A DNA stretch of 64,000 nt from Geomonas subterranea. GTDB lineage: Bacteria > Desulfobacterota > Desulfuromonadia > Geobacterales > Geobacteraceae. A program made the position numbers and the translations under genes. Location of the stretch: assembly GCF_019063845.1 (NCBI RefSeq), contig NZ_CP077683.1, forward strand, positions 2,906,501 through 2,970,500, in the 5' to 3' direction. The notes under the pieces were generated by a model. That model was given only the letters and a program-made list of their open reading frames with translations. It was not told the origin of the DNA and searched no databases. Shown here in pieces: positions 8,637 to 17,540 of the stretch (its first letter is position 1; each line of letters begins with the position of its first letter).

Positions 8637-9125
8637 ATGCAGGGACCCAGAATCGACGTCACAGCACTCAACCCCATCTATCTCGAGATTGGGGCGGCGG
8701 TCCAGGACTGCCAGAGGATCGAGCTGTACATATCCTTCATAGTGACGCTCCTCATTGACCTGAGCGACGGCGACCTGACCGAGGACCAGTTCCGGGGATC
8801 GATGGAGTCGCTGGGGGCCCAGACCATGGGGCGCCTCATGGAGGAGATCAAGCAGAAGGTGGGCTTCACAGACGAGTCGGTGCACGCGCTCAGGAAGGCG
8901 CTCAAGGCCAGGAACTTCCTGATCCACCGTTTCTACAACGAGCGCTCCGACCTGCTTTTGAGCAACGAGGGGCGTGAAAAGGCGCTGCGGGAGATCCGCG
9001 CCAAGAGGACAGCGCTCAACACCGCCAACGCCATGCTCGATCCCGTCATGAAGGACCTGATCAGGCTCAAGGGGATCGACATGGACCAGTTCAGGGCCGA
9101 ACTCGAACAACAGTTTGAGACCTGA
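8637..9125 (+). CDS. HEPN-like all-alpha hypothetical protein
   Basis: A 162-aa, predicted mainly helical protein of unknown function. The start ATG at 8637 has AGAAGGTGG upstream; longer in-frame readings begin in the repeat region and are rejected. It contains RNFLIHRFY near residue 95, which fits the R-x4-H signature of HEPN domains, some of which are RNases in toxin-antitoxin and defence systems and others just binding modules. The surroundings (IELYISFIVTLLID, ESVHALRKALKARN) are helical as in that fold. No nucleotidyltransferase antitoxin is adjacent. It is followed after 27 bp by a DUF2721 membrane gene, so the two may be co-transcribed. Confidence 0.6.
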   Translation: MQGPRIDVTALNPIYLEIGAAVQDCQRIELYISFIVTLLIDLSDGDLTEDQFRGSMESLGAQTMGRLMEEIKQKVGFTDESVHALRKALKARNFLIHRFYNERSDLLLSNEGREKALREIRAKRTALNTANAMLDPVMKDLIRLKGIDMDQFRAELEQQFET

Positions 9126-9152
9126 AGAGACACACCAAGGAGAAGAGATCAG

Positions 9153-9617
9153 ATGCTGCGCGATACTCAGACCATCGGCACCATGGCCCACGTCATCCAG
9201 CTCTCTGTCGCGCCCGTTTTCCTGCTCACCGCGATCGGCACCATGCTGAGCGTGATGACCAACCGGCTCGCCCGCGTCATCGACCGCGCCCGTTACCACG
9301 AGGCCAAACTGGAAGGCGCCGGCCCCGACGCGATCCCCCGGCTGCACCTCGCCCTCGCCGTCCTCAAGCGCCGCGCCGATCTCATCGGTCACGCGATCTT
9401 CTTGTGCACCGCCACCGCTGTGCTGGTCTGCACCGTCATCGCCATGCTCTTCATCGGCGATTACCTTCGCTACGACATTTCGCTCCCGGTCGCACTGCTG
9501 TTCATCTTCGGGATGATCCTGATGGTGTCGGGGCTGGTCTGCTTCCTGCGCGAGATCTTCATCGCCAAGGCGAGCCTCCAGATCGGCCCCAACCAGGACG
9601 TCACCCGGCGCCACTGA
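9153..9617 (+). CDS. DUF2721 family membrane protein
   Basis: A 154-aa inner-membrane protein with three hydrophobic segments: about residues 12-34 (VIQLSVAPVFLLTAIGTML), 84-104 (FLCTATAVLVCTVIAMLFIG) and 112-134 (LPVALLFIFGMILMVSGLVC). Between the first two is a basic amphipathic stretch, NRLARVIDRAR, the hallmark of DUF2721 proteins. The AGGAGAAGAG ribosome site precedes the ATG. It sits in a compact three-gene run with the HEPN-like gene before it and the amidohydrolase 14 bp after it. Function is unknown for the family. Confidence 0.85.
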   Translation: MLRDTQTIGTMAHVIQLSVAPVFLLTAIGTMLSVMTNRLARVIDRARYHEAKLEGAGPDAIPRLHLALAVLKRRADLIGHAIFLCTATAVLVCTVIAMLFIGDYLRYDISLPVALLFIFGMILMVSGLVCFLREIFIAKASLQIGPNQDVTRRH

Positions 9618-9631
9618 CAAGGAGGCAGCAG

Positions 9632-10432
9632 ATGGACATCCCGGTCTTCGACAGCCACTTCCACATCATCGACCGCCGGTTTCCGCTGGTGGAGAACCAG
9701 GGGTTCCTTCCCGACGACTTCACCTGCGAGGACTACCTGCGGCGCACCGCCAACCTGCACCTCGCCGGGGGGGCCATCGTCTCCGGTTCGTTCCAGGCCA
9801 TGGACCAGTCCTACCTGGAAGACGCCCTCGCGACGCTTGGGCCCTGTTTCGTCGGGGTGACCCAGCTGCCGGCGGGGGTGAGCGACGAAGAGGTGCTGCG
9901 CCTGAACGGGGTGGGGGTGCGCGCGGTGCGCTTCAACATCAAGCGGGGGGGCTCGGAAAAGGTTGAGCACCTGGAGCGGATGGCACGCCGGGTCCACGAA
10001 CTGGCAGGGTGGCACGTCGAGCTCTACGTCGACTCCCGCGAACTCCCCGCGCTCGCCCCCATACTGTCCCGGCTTCCCGCCGTAAGCATCGACCACCTCG
10101 GGCTCTCCGGCAGCGGACTTCCCGCCCTGTTGTCGCTCGTGGAGCGCGGTGTCCGCGTGAAGGCCACCGGCTTTGGCAGGGTCGACTTCGACGTGGCCGG
10201 CGCGGTCAGGGATATCTGCCGCGCCAACCCGGATGCCCTCATGTTTGGCACCGACCTCCCCTCTACCCGCGCCCCGCGCCCCTACCACGACCGGGACCTG
10301 CGCCTCATACTCGACACGCTCGACCTCGACCTCGCGCGCAAGGTACTTTGCCAGAACGCGATTGACTTTTATCGTCCCGCGTCCAGTCAAAGTCACCAAA
10401 GTAATGAGGGTTTATTTGCGGTATTAGTTTAA
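9632..10432 (+). CDS. Amidohydrolase-2 family TIM-barrel metal hydrolase
   Basis: A 266-aa protein that opens MDIPVFDSHFHIID, with the HxH metal-binding pair of the amidohydrolase superfamily. Later family features are LPAVSIDHLGLSG (near 155) and the barrel-end LMFGTDLPSTRAPRPY near 210, with the metal-binding Asp. Relatives act on lactones or decarboxylate aromatic acids; the substrate here is not evident. The start at 9632 has AAGGAGG directly upstream. The last ~20 residues (FYRPASSQSHQSNEG) look like non-conserved read-through. Confidence 0.85.
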   Translation: MDIPVFDSHFHIIDRRFPLVENQGFLPDDFTCEDYLRRTANLHLAGGAIVSGSFQAMDQSYLEDALATLGPCFVGVTQLPAGVSDEEVLRLNGVGVRAVRFNIKRGGSEKVEHLERMARRVHELAGWHVELYVDSRELPALAPILSRLPAVSIDHLGLSGSGLPALLSLVERGVRVKATGFGRVDFDVAGAVRDICRANPDALMFGTDLPSTRAPRPYHDRDLRLILDTLDLDLARKVLCQNAIDFYRPASSQSHQSNEGLFAVLV

Positions 10433-10553
10433 AATAATTTTGACTTTGCAGGATTTTATATTAAAAACAAACAGCATCTTACACTTCAGATACAGACGGC
10501 ACGACAACATGTAACCTTTTACAGATACTTTCTATATCCCTCATGCAGATGTA

Positions 10554-12017
10554 ATGGTTATTGCGATGGCTGAAATCTTCTTCATAGCCAGTGATGAACG
10601 TGCACTCGATCTTATCGAGAGCCTGCGCATTCAGTCTCCGAAAAGCCTCACCTTCGAGACGGACCTCCCCAGTGCCATGAGGCGTCTGCCCAAGGAACAC
10701 CCGCACTACGTCTTCATCCAAAGCAGCCTCGACGGGGTACCGGGCGAGGAGATCGCCGCCCAGACCAGGGCGCTGGTCGCCGACCCCTCGGTGCAGTTGG
10801 TCCTCCTCGCTGACGGGGAGCCGCCGGGAAGCCCGCCTACTGGCTTTGACCGCGCCTTCAACCTCGCCCTCCCCACCTCGCGCCTGAGCGAAGATGTGAT
10901 GCAACTGCTGACGGCGGAAGCCGTTTTCGGGGTGCAGCCCAGGACTTCGACCGACTTTTCCGACCTCTCCGACCTTGCCGACCTTCCCGACCTCTTCGTA
11001 ATAGATGAAAAGGCCGAATTCGAGATTCCCGACTTTGACGACGCAGCCTTCGAGCCGCACCTCGCCACGTTGTGGCCGGACCAGCCAGTGCGCGGTCCCG
11101 TCATCGAGGCAACAGCGCCCCCCCCGCCAGTGTTCGAAGCAACCGCGCCCGCGGACGAGATCGTTTTTTTAGCATCCGCACCGGAGCCGTCTCCTGTGCC
11201 GCCCCCGCCACTCCCGCCGCTGGAGACCGTGCAGGCGGCGCCCACCCCCCCGGCTCCCGAGCCCCAATCCGAAACGGCCGTGCCGCGCGCCGCCAAACCG
11301 TCGAGCCCCCGCAAGTCTCTGTACCCGACTCCGGATCAGATCTACCGCAAGCCGCCGGAGCTGTGCGGCGAGGCGCTGGAAGAAGAAGATGAAACGCCCC
11401 TATCCTCCGACACGGAGATCAGCAGGAACCCGCGGAGGCTCACCACCGCTCTTGTGGGTCTCGGCATTCTGGTACTTGCGATGGGGGTCGTGGTCTGGCA
11501 GCGGTCAAAGCCGGAACCGGCGCCTCCCGCGCCCCGGAGCGCCCTCCCCCCGGTAGCCGTGGCACCCGCTCCTCCCGCGGCGCATCCCGCCCCGGCCGCA
11601 GTCCCACCCGCTCCTCCGGCGGCGCAGCCTGCCCCGGCGGCGCGCAAAGCCAAGGCCGCACTCCCCGGTTTCGTCCCGAAGGTACCCGCCGATGCCGCCT
11701 ACGCAGCGGCCCATCCCGGATGGGAGCTGTACCGGGGAGGCGGTAAGCAGTTCAGGATCTACCGTGAGCAGGGAACGGTCAGAGCGATCCAGGTACTCGC
11801 CGACGGGGAAGGTTCACTCGACGAGACCCTTTTAAAGAGCTACTTCAAGGAGGCAACCGGGGCCGACCTTCCCGGCAAAGGGGAGACAAGAGAAGAGAGA
11901 GGTCTCACCGTGGAAACCAGAAAAGCCGGTAACGGCGCCGAAATCGCGATCTACCGCGACGCGGCGGACCGGCTTGTCCGGGGGGTCGTGCTGCAGCTTC
12001 CCGGGACCGGGCGCTAA
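10554..12017 (+). CDS. Membrane-anchored Pro-rich protein with receiver-like N-terminus
   Basis: I do not recognise this 487-aa protein. Residues 5-120 resemble a response-regulator receiver fold (AEIFFIASDERALDLIESL, HYVFIQSSLDGVPG, VQLVLLADGEPPG) but lack the acidic pair and a clear phospho-acceptor. A repetitive acidic patch (DFSDLSDLADLPDL) follows, then a Pro/Ala-rich stretch, a single membrane helix near 295-315 (TALVGLGILVLAMGVVVW), another Pro/Ala linker and a ~110-residue C-terminal domain (VPADAAYAAAHPGWELYRGG). This suggests a cytoplasmic sensory domain coupled through one helix to a periplasmic domain. No good ribosome site is visible, so 10554 and 10566 are both possible starts. 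A LysM gene follows. Confidence 0.65.
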   Translation: MVIAMAEIFFIASDERALDLIESLRIQSPKSLTFETDLPSAMRRLPKEHPHYVFIQSSLDGVPGEEIAAQTRALVADPSVQLVLLADGEPPGSPPTGFDRAFNLALPTSRLSEDVMQLLTAEAVFGVQPRTSTDFSDLSDLADLPDLFVIDEKAEFEIPDFDDAAFEPHLATLWPDQPVRGPVIEATAPPPPVFEATAPADEIVFLASAPEPSPVPPPPLPPLETVQAAPTPPAPEPQSETAVPRAAKPSSPRKSLYPTPDQIYRKPPELCGEALEEEDETPLSSDTEISRNPRRLTTALVGLGILVLAMGVVVWQRSKPEPAPPAPRSALPPVAVAPAPPAAHPAPAAVPPAPPAAQPAPAARKAKAALPGFVPKVPADAAYAAAHPGWELYRGGGKQFRIYREQGTVRAIQVLADGEGSLDETLLKSYFKEATGADLPGKGETREERGLTVETRKAGNGAEIAIYRDAADRLVRGVVLQLPGTGR

Positions 12018-12100
12018 GTAAGGCTCCACGGCGACAATCACCTACACGTAGTTTTGTCATGTCATTGCATTTGGCGTAACCATTTCAATCGGGAGTTTGC

Positions 12101-13630
12101 ATGCTGGTTAGTCTCGACAAGAAGCAGCTGGGCCTGGCCCTGATCCTGCTGGCCGCTTTTCCGTTAACCTCGTATTCCATCGACAAGAAGTTCGAAATCG
12201 AACCGGCAGCCCTGGCCAAGAAGTACCCCATGCCGGCTCCCGCCCCGAAAACGAAACCGGCCCCGAAGGGCTCCGGGACGGTCACCTACAAGGTGAAACG
12301 GGGCGACTTCCTGTACCGTGTGCTGGCCCGGGAGTACGGCATCACCGGGGACCGGGCCGATGCGGTGGCCCTCAGGGTCCAGGCCGCCAATCACCTCGCG
12401 GACATCCGCAGGCTGCAGGTGGGAACCACACTGTTGATCCCGATCGACCCGGCCGGTCACAAGCCAAAGACGCGCCGGACCACCAAGATAGCGGCCGCCA
12501 AACCGGGCAGGGGCACCAACGAGGCCCAGGGCGCCACCGTCATGTTCTTCAAGGCACCCGCGACGCAACCGGCGGGCCTGCCGGGTCCGGCAAGCAACCC
12601 GGAGGCGGTGCAGGACGCGGCGAAGGTCTGGCCCCAGCTCGTTCCCGACGCGCCGTCGAGCAAGGCCCAGCTCGATTACCTCTCCAGCGCCTTCTCCCTG
12701 TCGCTCGACCCGCAGCGTTACCCGGTGCTGGCTGGCCAGGACGGCGGCACCATCCTCGTCGACGCCGGCGGCTCGCTTCCGCCGCTGGTGAAGTCGCTGC
12801 TCCAGGAGAAAAACCCGCAGTTGAGCGTTGTGTCGGAGCGCCCTGACAATCCCCGCGCCTTTTACCGCGCCCTCTTGAACGCCGCCCGCTTCTATTCCTT
12901 CGAAGAGGACTTCCTGGTCGACTTCGGTACCGACTGCAAGGTCATCGTTCAGGCGGACTTCAAGATAGAGAAGAGCCAGGACAGCCTGCTGCGCCAGGAC
13001 ATCACCCTGCTCAAGGTCCCGGGCAAGCGTCCCGCCACCCCGCAGGCGCTGGTCCGTCTCCTTGCGTCACACGGCTTCAAGCTGGTGGAGACGCCGTCCA
13101 CCGCCCCCATCATCACCGGGAGGCCGGACGACAGCGTGCTGTACCAGATTCCGGAGAAGGATCCCAGGGGGATAGCGGACGCGCTGCTGGAAGCCCTGGG
13201 CATCAGGTTCCAGACTGACAAGAGCATCGACCTCTATGCCGACGACAACAACGGGGTGCGGCTGGAAATCCCCGTGTACCGCTACTTCGAGAAGAACGGC
13301 AGGCGTTACGTGCTGGCGCGTTTCCAGGGAGACCCCCTGGGCGATTCGCTCACCAACCTGCTGGAAGCCAAGGGGTATCAAGTAATAGCGATACAGGACC
13401 ACGACGATCTGCAGAGCCTGTCCGACAAGCTGTTTAACCGGCTGGACGTCGCGGGGCGCTACGGCGAGCAGGACCTGTGGTCGCTGTGGGAAAAGGGATA
13501 CGGTGTGCGGATGGCAGGCGTGATGCTCAACGACGCCAAAGGGGGGAGGATCTTCATCACGGACCGCAAGGTTGATCCGCTGGTGCGGGAGCTGGCAAAA
13601 TTGAACGGCTACAAGCAGGAAACGCGGTAG
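12101..13630 (+). CDS. LysM-domain exported protein
   Basis: A 509-aa protein with an N-terminal hydrophobic segment (LGLALILLAAFPLTSYSI), likely a signal anchor. A LysM peptidoglycan-binding motif covers about residues 63-115 (YKVKRGDFLYRVLAREYG through VGTTLLIPI). The remaining ~390 residues are not recognised; they contain repeated alpha/beta patterns such as TILVDAGGSLPPLV and GRRYVLARFQGDPLGD. GGGAG lies before the ATG. It follows the Pro-rich membrane protein by 83 bp and the two may form one envelope unit. Confidence 0.7.
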   Translation: MLVSLDKKQLGLALILLAAFPLTSYSIDKKFEIEPAALAKKYPMPAPAPKTKPAPKGSGTVTYKVKRGDFLYRVLAREYGITGDRADAVALRVQAANHLADIRRLQVGTTLLIPIDPAGHKPKTRRTTKIAAAKPGRGTNEAQGATVMFFKAPATQPAGLPGPASNPEAVQDAAKVWPQLVPDAPSSKAQLDYLSSAFSLSLDPQRYPVLAGQDGGTILVDAGGSLPPLVKSLLQEKNPQLSVVSERPDNPRAFYRALLNAARFYSFEEDFLVDFGTDCKVIVQADFKIEKSQDSLLRQDITLLKVPGKRPATPQALVRLLASHGFKLVETPSTAPIITGRPDDSVLYQIPEKDPRGIADALLEALGIRFQTDKSIDLYADDNNGVRLEIPVYRYFEKNGRRYVLARFQGDPLGDSLTNLLEAKGYQVIAIQDHDDLQSLSDKLFNRLDVAGRYGEQDLWSLWEKGYGVRMAGVMLNDAKGGRIFITDRKVDPLVRELAKLNGYKQETR

Positions 13631-13665
13631 CCGTTCGCGCCCTCAAGACTTTATGCAGATCTCAG

Positions 13666-13686
13666 CGGCCGGGTCAGTCCCGGCCG
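13666..13686. terminator. GC hairpin between convergent genes
   Basis: CGGCCGGG-TCAGT-CCCGGCCG forms a perfect 8-bp stem with a 5-nt loop, right at the stop of the minus-strand ferritin-like gene and 36 bp after the plus-strand LysM gene. There is no U-run, so intrinsic termination is only possible, not shown. Confidence 0.4.
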
Positions 13687-14156
13687 TGCTGTTTGTAGGC
13701 ATTCTGCAAAAGCTCCATCTGATCGCGGTTCATGATGGACAGGAACCACTTCTGGTACGATTCGGTGAACTGCACCACCTTCTCTATCGTGATCCGGTCC
13801 AGGGTCCGTTCCAGGTCCATGGCAAGCTGGAGAGCCTCCCGGACCTCGGGGGGCTCTTCTTTTACCACGTCCAGCGAGGCGCGGACCTTGGCAAGGACCT
13901 CCTCTGCCTCCGCCAACTCCAGATGCACCCCCGCTATCACATCGTCCAGCGCCAGCTTCCCGACCAGGGTCAGGAGCCTGGCCCGGTTCTCACGCTCCAG
14001 GGCGCTCTTCAGCCAGATGTAAAAAATCTCACGATCGTCCTTGAACTGGTTGGCGAAGTGATGGTAAAGCTCGGCGCAGGCGAACTCCGCCTTCTCGCAC
14101 ACTCCTAAAACCTGGCTGGCACCTGCAGCTACCTGGAACGCTATCGCTTTTTCCAT
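13674..14156 (-). CDS. Ferritin-like helical protein
   Basis: A 160-aa helical protein resembling ferritin-like or rubrerythrin-like four-helix proteins. FACAELYHHFANQFKDD near residue 25 and EIFYIWLKSALERENRARLL near 45 give E/H positions like iron-ligand helices, though a complete set of ExxH motifs is not seen. I chose the ATG at 14156 because GGAGGAT lies six bases upstream; a longer reading adds a Cys-rich stretch with no ribosome site. It is convergent with the LysM gene. The role could be oxidative-stress or iron handling; that is inference. Confidence 0.6.
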   Translation of the reverse strand: MEKAIAFQVAAGASQVLGVCEKAEFACAELYHHFANQFKDDREIFYIWLKSALERENRARLLTLVGKLALDDVIAGVHLELAEAEEVLAKVRASLDVVKEEPPEVREALQLAMDLERTLDRITIEKVVQFTESYQKWFLSIMNRDQMELLQNAYKQHGRD

Positions 14157-14339
14157 TCTGGAATCCTCCATTCGAAAAACACAATAATTACATATCATTA
14201 CACAGCAATTCCTACCATCCCCCCCAGGTCGCACCTCTGACGGCAGGATCTGTACCGGGCAGAGTGCTTCAGCAACAGGTACTCCCGCGGAGGTTGCGGC
14301 ATCGGTGTGGGTCTGGAGGCGGGCGGAAGAGGCGGTTAC

Positions 14340-14906
14340 TTACTCCCCGGACAGGTGAAGGAAGCAGTCCGCACGGTACAGGGAGGCATCCGCGGCGAAC
14401 CTGGAACGAGGAAATGCACGTAAAAAATCGTTGAACCTGGCCAGGGCCTCGCGGTAGTCATGGCCCAGATATGCCCGCTGGCCCATCTGAAAAAGATCCT
14501 GTTCGCCCGGCTTGGCGGGGGTTGACTCGCCCGGGGTGGCTTGCTTCGCCGCTGTCCGGCGCCCGGCATGGCTGCTGCGGGTTTTCGTCTTGCCCGGCCG
14601 CCCCGGAGGCACCGGGACCAGCAGCTTCTCACCGGGGTGAATCAGGTCCGGGTTCTTGATCCTGTTGAAGACGAGCATCTGGGGGAAGTAGTCAGACACC
14701 CCAATGTGCTTTCTGGAGAGCTTGGCGAGCGTGTCTCCGCGTTTGACGGTCACCGTCCGGACCAGGACCCCTTCCCTGGGAGACGCCGGTGCGTCCGCGC
14801 CGGTGGTCTCTTTGGGCGTATAGAGCAGCATCTCTTCCGCGTGCCCGGCAGTGCCGCAGGCAAGCGAAAGGAGAGTGCCGAGGGTGACGATGCGGCGGTT
14901 TGCCAT
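14340..14906 (-). CDS. LysM and tetratricopeptide exported protein
   Basis: A 188-aa protein with a short signal peptide (MANRRIVTLGTLLSLACGTAGHAEE). A LysM motif covers about residues 49-97 (TVTVKRGDTLAKLSRKHIG through GEKLLVPVP), then comes a basic linker, and a C-terminal TPR-like segment (QRAYLGHDYREALARFNDFLRAFPRS). It should sit in the periplasm on peptidoglycan and recruit a partner through the TPR. It begins two bases after the stop of the large alanine-rich gene, so both are translated from one operon. Confidence 0.8.
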   Translation of the reverse strand: MANRRIVTLGTLLSLACGTAGHAEEMLLYTPKETTGADAPASPREGVLVRTVTVKRGDTLAKLSRKHIGVSDYFPQMLVFNRIKNPDLIHPGEKLLVPVPPGRPGKTKTRSSHAGRRTAAKQATPGESTPAKPGEQDLFQMGQRAYLGHDYREALARFNDFLRAFPRSRFAADASLYRADCFLHLSGE

Positions 14907-14907
14907 C

Positions 14908-17250
14908 TCAGTACCTGTTCCCGAGGAGGTCCTGGTAGGTCAGCGAGTTCTTCATCTGTACGCTGGTGCCGACGGCGATACCCGGTTTGACACGATAGGT
15001 TACCTTGATGTTGCGCTTCTCGCCAGCGCCGAGTTCGTCGATGCGCCAGACATATATGCCGTTATCGAACCTGCTGAAGGACGGGTCCGCCGCGACCAGT
15101 TCGAGCTGGGGCGGAAGGGCGCTCTGCAGGATGACCTGCTTGGCGAGGTTCGAGCCGCGGTTGACGCAGTTGAGCTCCAGCGAAGAGACCTCGCCCGGCT
15201 TGAGCTTGCCGCCACGGGCCGCCAGACTCAATTCCAGCACCGGCCGGGAGTAGGCGAGCTGCAGGTGGACGGCGGCGGAGCGGTCGCCCGCGTTTTCCGA
15301 TTCGAACCGGACCGAGGCGGAAGCCACAGCCCCGTCGGCCGCGCTTGCCGGTGTCTCGATCTCAAGGACGACATACGCCTCTTCCTTGGGGGACAGGGGG
15401 CCGACATGGTTGATGATCGGCTCGCTTGCCTGCCGCTTGCCGTCACGGTTCGCGTCCTCGAAGAAGTTGTAGGTGGCTTGGGCCGGGACGCTCGCCTTGA
15501 TGGAGAAGACCTCCCTGGCGTTGCCGGTGTTGGTCACGATGAGCGGAACGGATACGGTCTGCCCGGGGATGACCACCAGCTTGCCGGCGCCGGTCCTGGC
15601 GGTGACACCGCTCACCCGCTGCACGACCGTCGTGGCGGACACGAAGGATTCCTTCTTGTTCAGGCCGCCGTTGAGGAGGTCCGCCCTGACGAACAACTCC
15701 TGGTCCGCCAGCGCCTCTTCCTTCAGCCGGAAGGTGACGTTGAGGTCCTGGCTCTCGCCGGACTTGAGCCGCATGCCGTCCATGACCAGTGCGCCCTCTT
15801 CCTGCTTGAATCCGGAGGGCAACGCGACGGCTTCATACTGCGGCGGGTAGTTGAGCCGGAAGGTTACGCCGCGAGCCGCCGCACTACCGATGTTGAGCAG
15901 GGAAATGCGGTAAGCAACCTTCTCCCCCGGCAACAGCCTGGTCTTATCCGTCTTCACCACGCCCCTGAGCAGCGGAGCGGAAGTTACCAGGGCGATTTCC
16001 CTGGTCTGGGAAGCCTCCCGCGCCAAAGAAGAGGTGACCTTCACGGGGTAGCTGTTCTTCTGCCCGTCGATATTGCCGCGCGGGATGGTGCCGACTCCCA
16101 GCGCCCGGAACTTCTCCCCTACGGCGAGAGCCGGTGTCTTGCTGATGGCGGCATCAGGATTGGATGCTGCGGCGAAATGGAAACCGTACTCCGACGGGAA
16201 CCCCGACTCGAGATTGAAGCTGTCGCTACCGTTGCCGGTGTTGACGATGACCATCGGGATAGCGAATGCCTTGCCTGCCTCCAGCGTCTCGGCGGCAGCT
16301 CCGATTTCCACATCGAGATCGGCGAACTGGGCCACTTCGATCTCGAAGACCTGGGTCACCTCGCCCGCAGCGCCTGGTGTTCCGGTCCTCCTGACGGCGG
16401 GGTATTCGATCCCCATCTGCAGCAGCTTGGCCGATGCGTTGGACGCGGCAGGAGTGCCGGGATAACGGTCGATGACGTCTTTATAAGCCGCGATGGCCTT
16501 CTTGCGCAGAGCTGCCGATTTCCCCTTTTCCGCAGCGGGCTTTTTGGCCTTGGCCATCTTCTTTGTCTCAGTCTTCTGGGCTACCTTCTCAGCGGCAGCT
16601 TTCTCAGCGGCAGCTTTCTCAGCGGCAGCTTTCTCAGCGGCAGCTTTCTCAGCGGCAGCTTTCTCAGCGGCAGCCTTCTCGGCGGCAGCCTTCTCGGCGG
16701 CGGCTTTCGCAGCGGCGGCGCTCTCAGCCGCAGCCTTGTCAGCAGCTGCTTTCGCGACAGCGGCTTTATCGGCGGCAGCTTTCTCGGCGGCAGCTTTCTC
16801 GGCAACGGCCTTCTCGGCGGCCTTGTCTGTGACAGGCTGCGCGGCGGCTTTCGACGTTGCGGCGATCGGCTGACCTTTCTGGTACTTGTCAGCAAGTTGG
16901 AGCAGTTCACCCTCGACCGTCGCCTTCAGCGGGCTCTCGGGATAGTCGTGGAGAAACTGCGCCATGTACTTGCCGGCCTCGGCGTTGTTGCCGACCTTGT
17001 AGTTGGCCCTGGCAAGCCAGAAGAGCGCCATATCCTTGAGCGGCGTGTCCGGGTACTTCTTGAGCAGCCCTGACATGTTGTCGATCGCGGTCTTATAGTC
17101 TCTTTTCTGATAGGCGTTGAACCCGGTGATAAAGATCTGTGAATCGTCAGAATCTAGAGAAAAGGCGGGCGCGGGCAGAAGGAGCGCTATGAGCAGCAGG
17201 ACGGCTGTGATTTTCGGGAATGAGGCACGGAAAATCTTATAAAGATGCAC
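14908..17250 (-). CDS. Large exported TPR, coiled-coil and DUF11-like repeat protein
   Basis: A 780-aa exported protein. I place the start at GTG 17250 because GGAAAGG lies eight bases before it and the sequence then gives a clean signal peptide (FPKITAVLLLIALLLPAPAFS). The earlier ATG at 17316 falls inside the predicted promoter. Domains in order: TPR repeats (about 30-115, FLKKYPDTPLKDMALFWLARANY), an alanine/lysine/glutamate coiled coil built on AAEKA (about 140-220), a further TPR-like segment (KDVIDRYPGTPAA), then four or more ~130-residue immunoglobulin-like repeats of the DUF11 or NEW3 kind (GQTVSVPLIVTNTGNAREVFSI). It probably spans the periplasm as a scaffold; function is not known. 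Confidence 0.75.
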   Translation of the reverse strand: MHLYKIFRASFPKITAVLLLIALLLPAPAFSLDSDDSQIFITGFNAYQKRDYKTAIDNMSGLLKKYPDTPLKDMALFWLARANYKVGNNAEAGKYMAQFLHDYPESPLKATVEGELLQLADKYQKGQPIAATSKAAAQPVTDKAAEKAVAEKAAAEKAAADKAAVAKAAADKAAAESAAAAKAAAEKAAAEKAAAEKAAAEKAAAEKAAAEKAAAEKAAAEKVAQKTETKKMAKAKKPAAEKGKSAALRKKAIAAYKDVIDRYPGTPAASNASAKLLQMGIEYPAVRRTGTPGAAGEVTQVFEIEVAQFADLDVEIGAAAETLEAGKAFAIPMVIVNTGNGSDSFNLESGFPSEYGFHFAAASNPDAAISKTPALAVGEKFRALGVGTIPRGNIDGQKNSYPVKVTSSLAREASQTREIALVTSAPLLRGVVKTDKTRLLPGEKVAYRISLLNIGSAAARGVTFRLNYPPQYEAVALPSGFKQEEGALVMDGMRLKSGESQDLNVTFRLKEEALADQELFVRADLLNGGLNKKESFVSATTVVQRVSGVTARTGAGKLVVIPGQTVSVPLIVTNTGNAREVFSIKASVPAQATYNFFEDANRDGKRQASEPIINHVGPLSPKEEAYVVLEIETPASAADGAVASASVRFESENAGDRSAAVHLQLAYSRPVLELSLAARGGKLKPGEVSSLELNCVNRGSNLAKQVILQSALPPQLELVAADPSFSRFDNGIYVWRIDELGAGEKRNIKVTYRVKPGIAVGTSVQMKNSLTYQDLLGNRY
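16587..16850 (-). repeat. 15-bp tandem repeat coding AAEKA
   Basis: About six near-perfect 15-bp units (16587-16675), followed by about ten diverged units, encode an AAEKA heptad-like coiled coil in the large exported protein. The perfect block marks a recent expansion next to older, decayed copies. Confidence 0.85.
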
Positions 17251-17297
17251 GTGATGAACCTTTCCGGGCATAAGGTATAAAGCGTTGAACGTGTCGG

Positions 17298-17326
17298 AAA
17301 GTATCATCATAGACAACTATTGTCAA
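17298..17326 (-). promoter_or_regulatory. Sigma-70-type promoter for the alanine-rich operon
   Basis: On the minus strand a perfect TTGACA (17321-17326) is separated by 17 bp from TACTTT (17298-17303). Transcription would start near 17291, which rules out the ATG at 17316 and supports the GTG start at 17250. Confidence 0.6.
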
Positions 17327-17540
17327 CGCAGAATGCCCCCGCCCCCAATCCCTGTCAAACCTGTGTTTGCGGTACTTTGTGCCATTTACCGAAGCGATGC
17401 GGGCAGGGTGCCGGGAAGGGTGCGCGAGGATGCCGGGGGGGCTATGACGTGCATCGTTTTCACTTTACCTCGATGACGTTTTCCGCTACAGAGACATAGC
17501 AAAATCAGCGACAGGGACAACTGACCAAATTCGGGTACTA

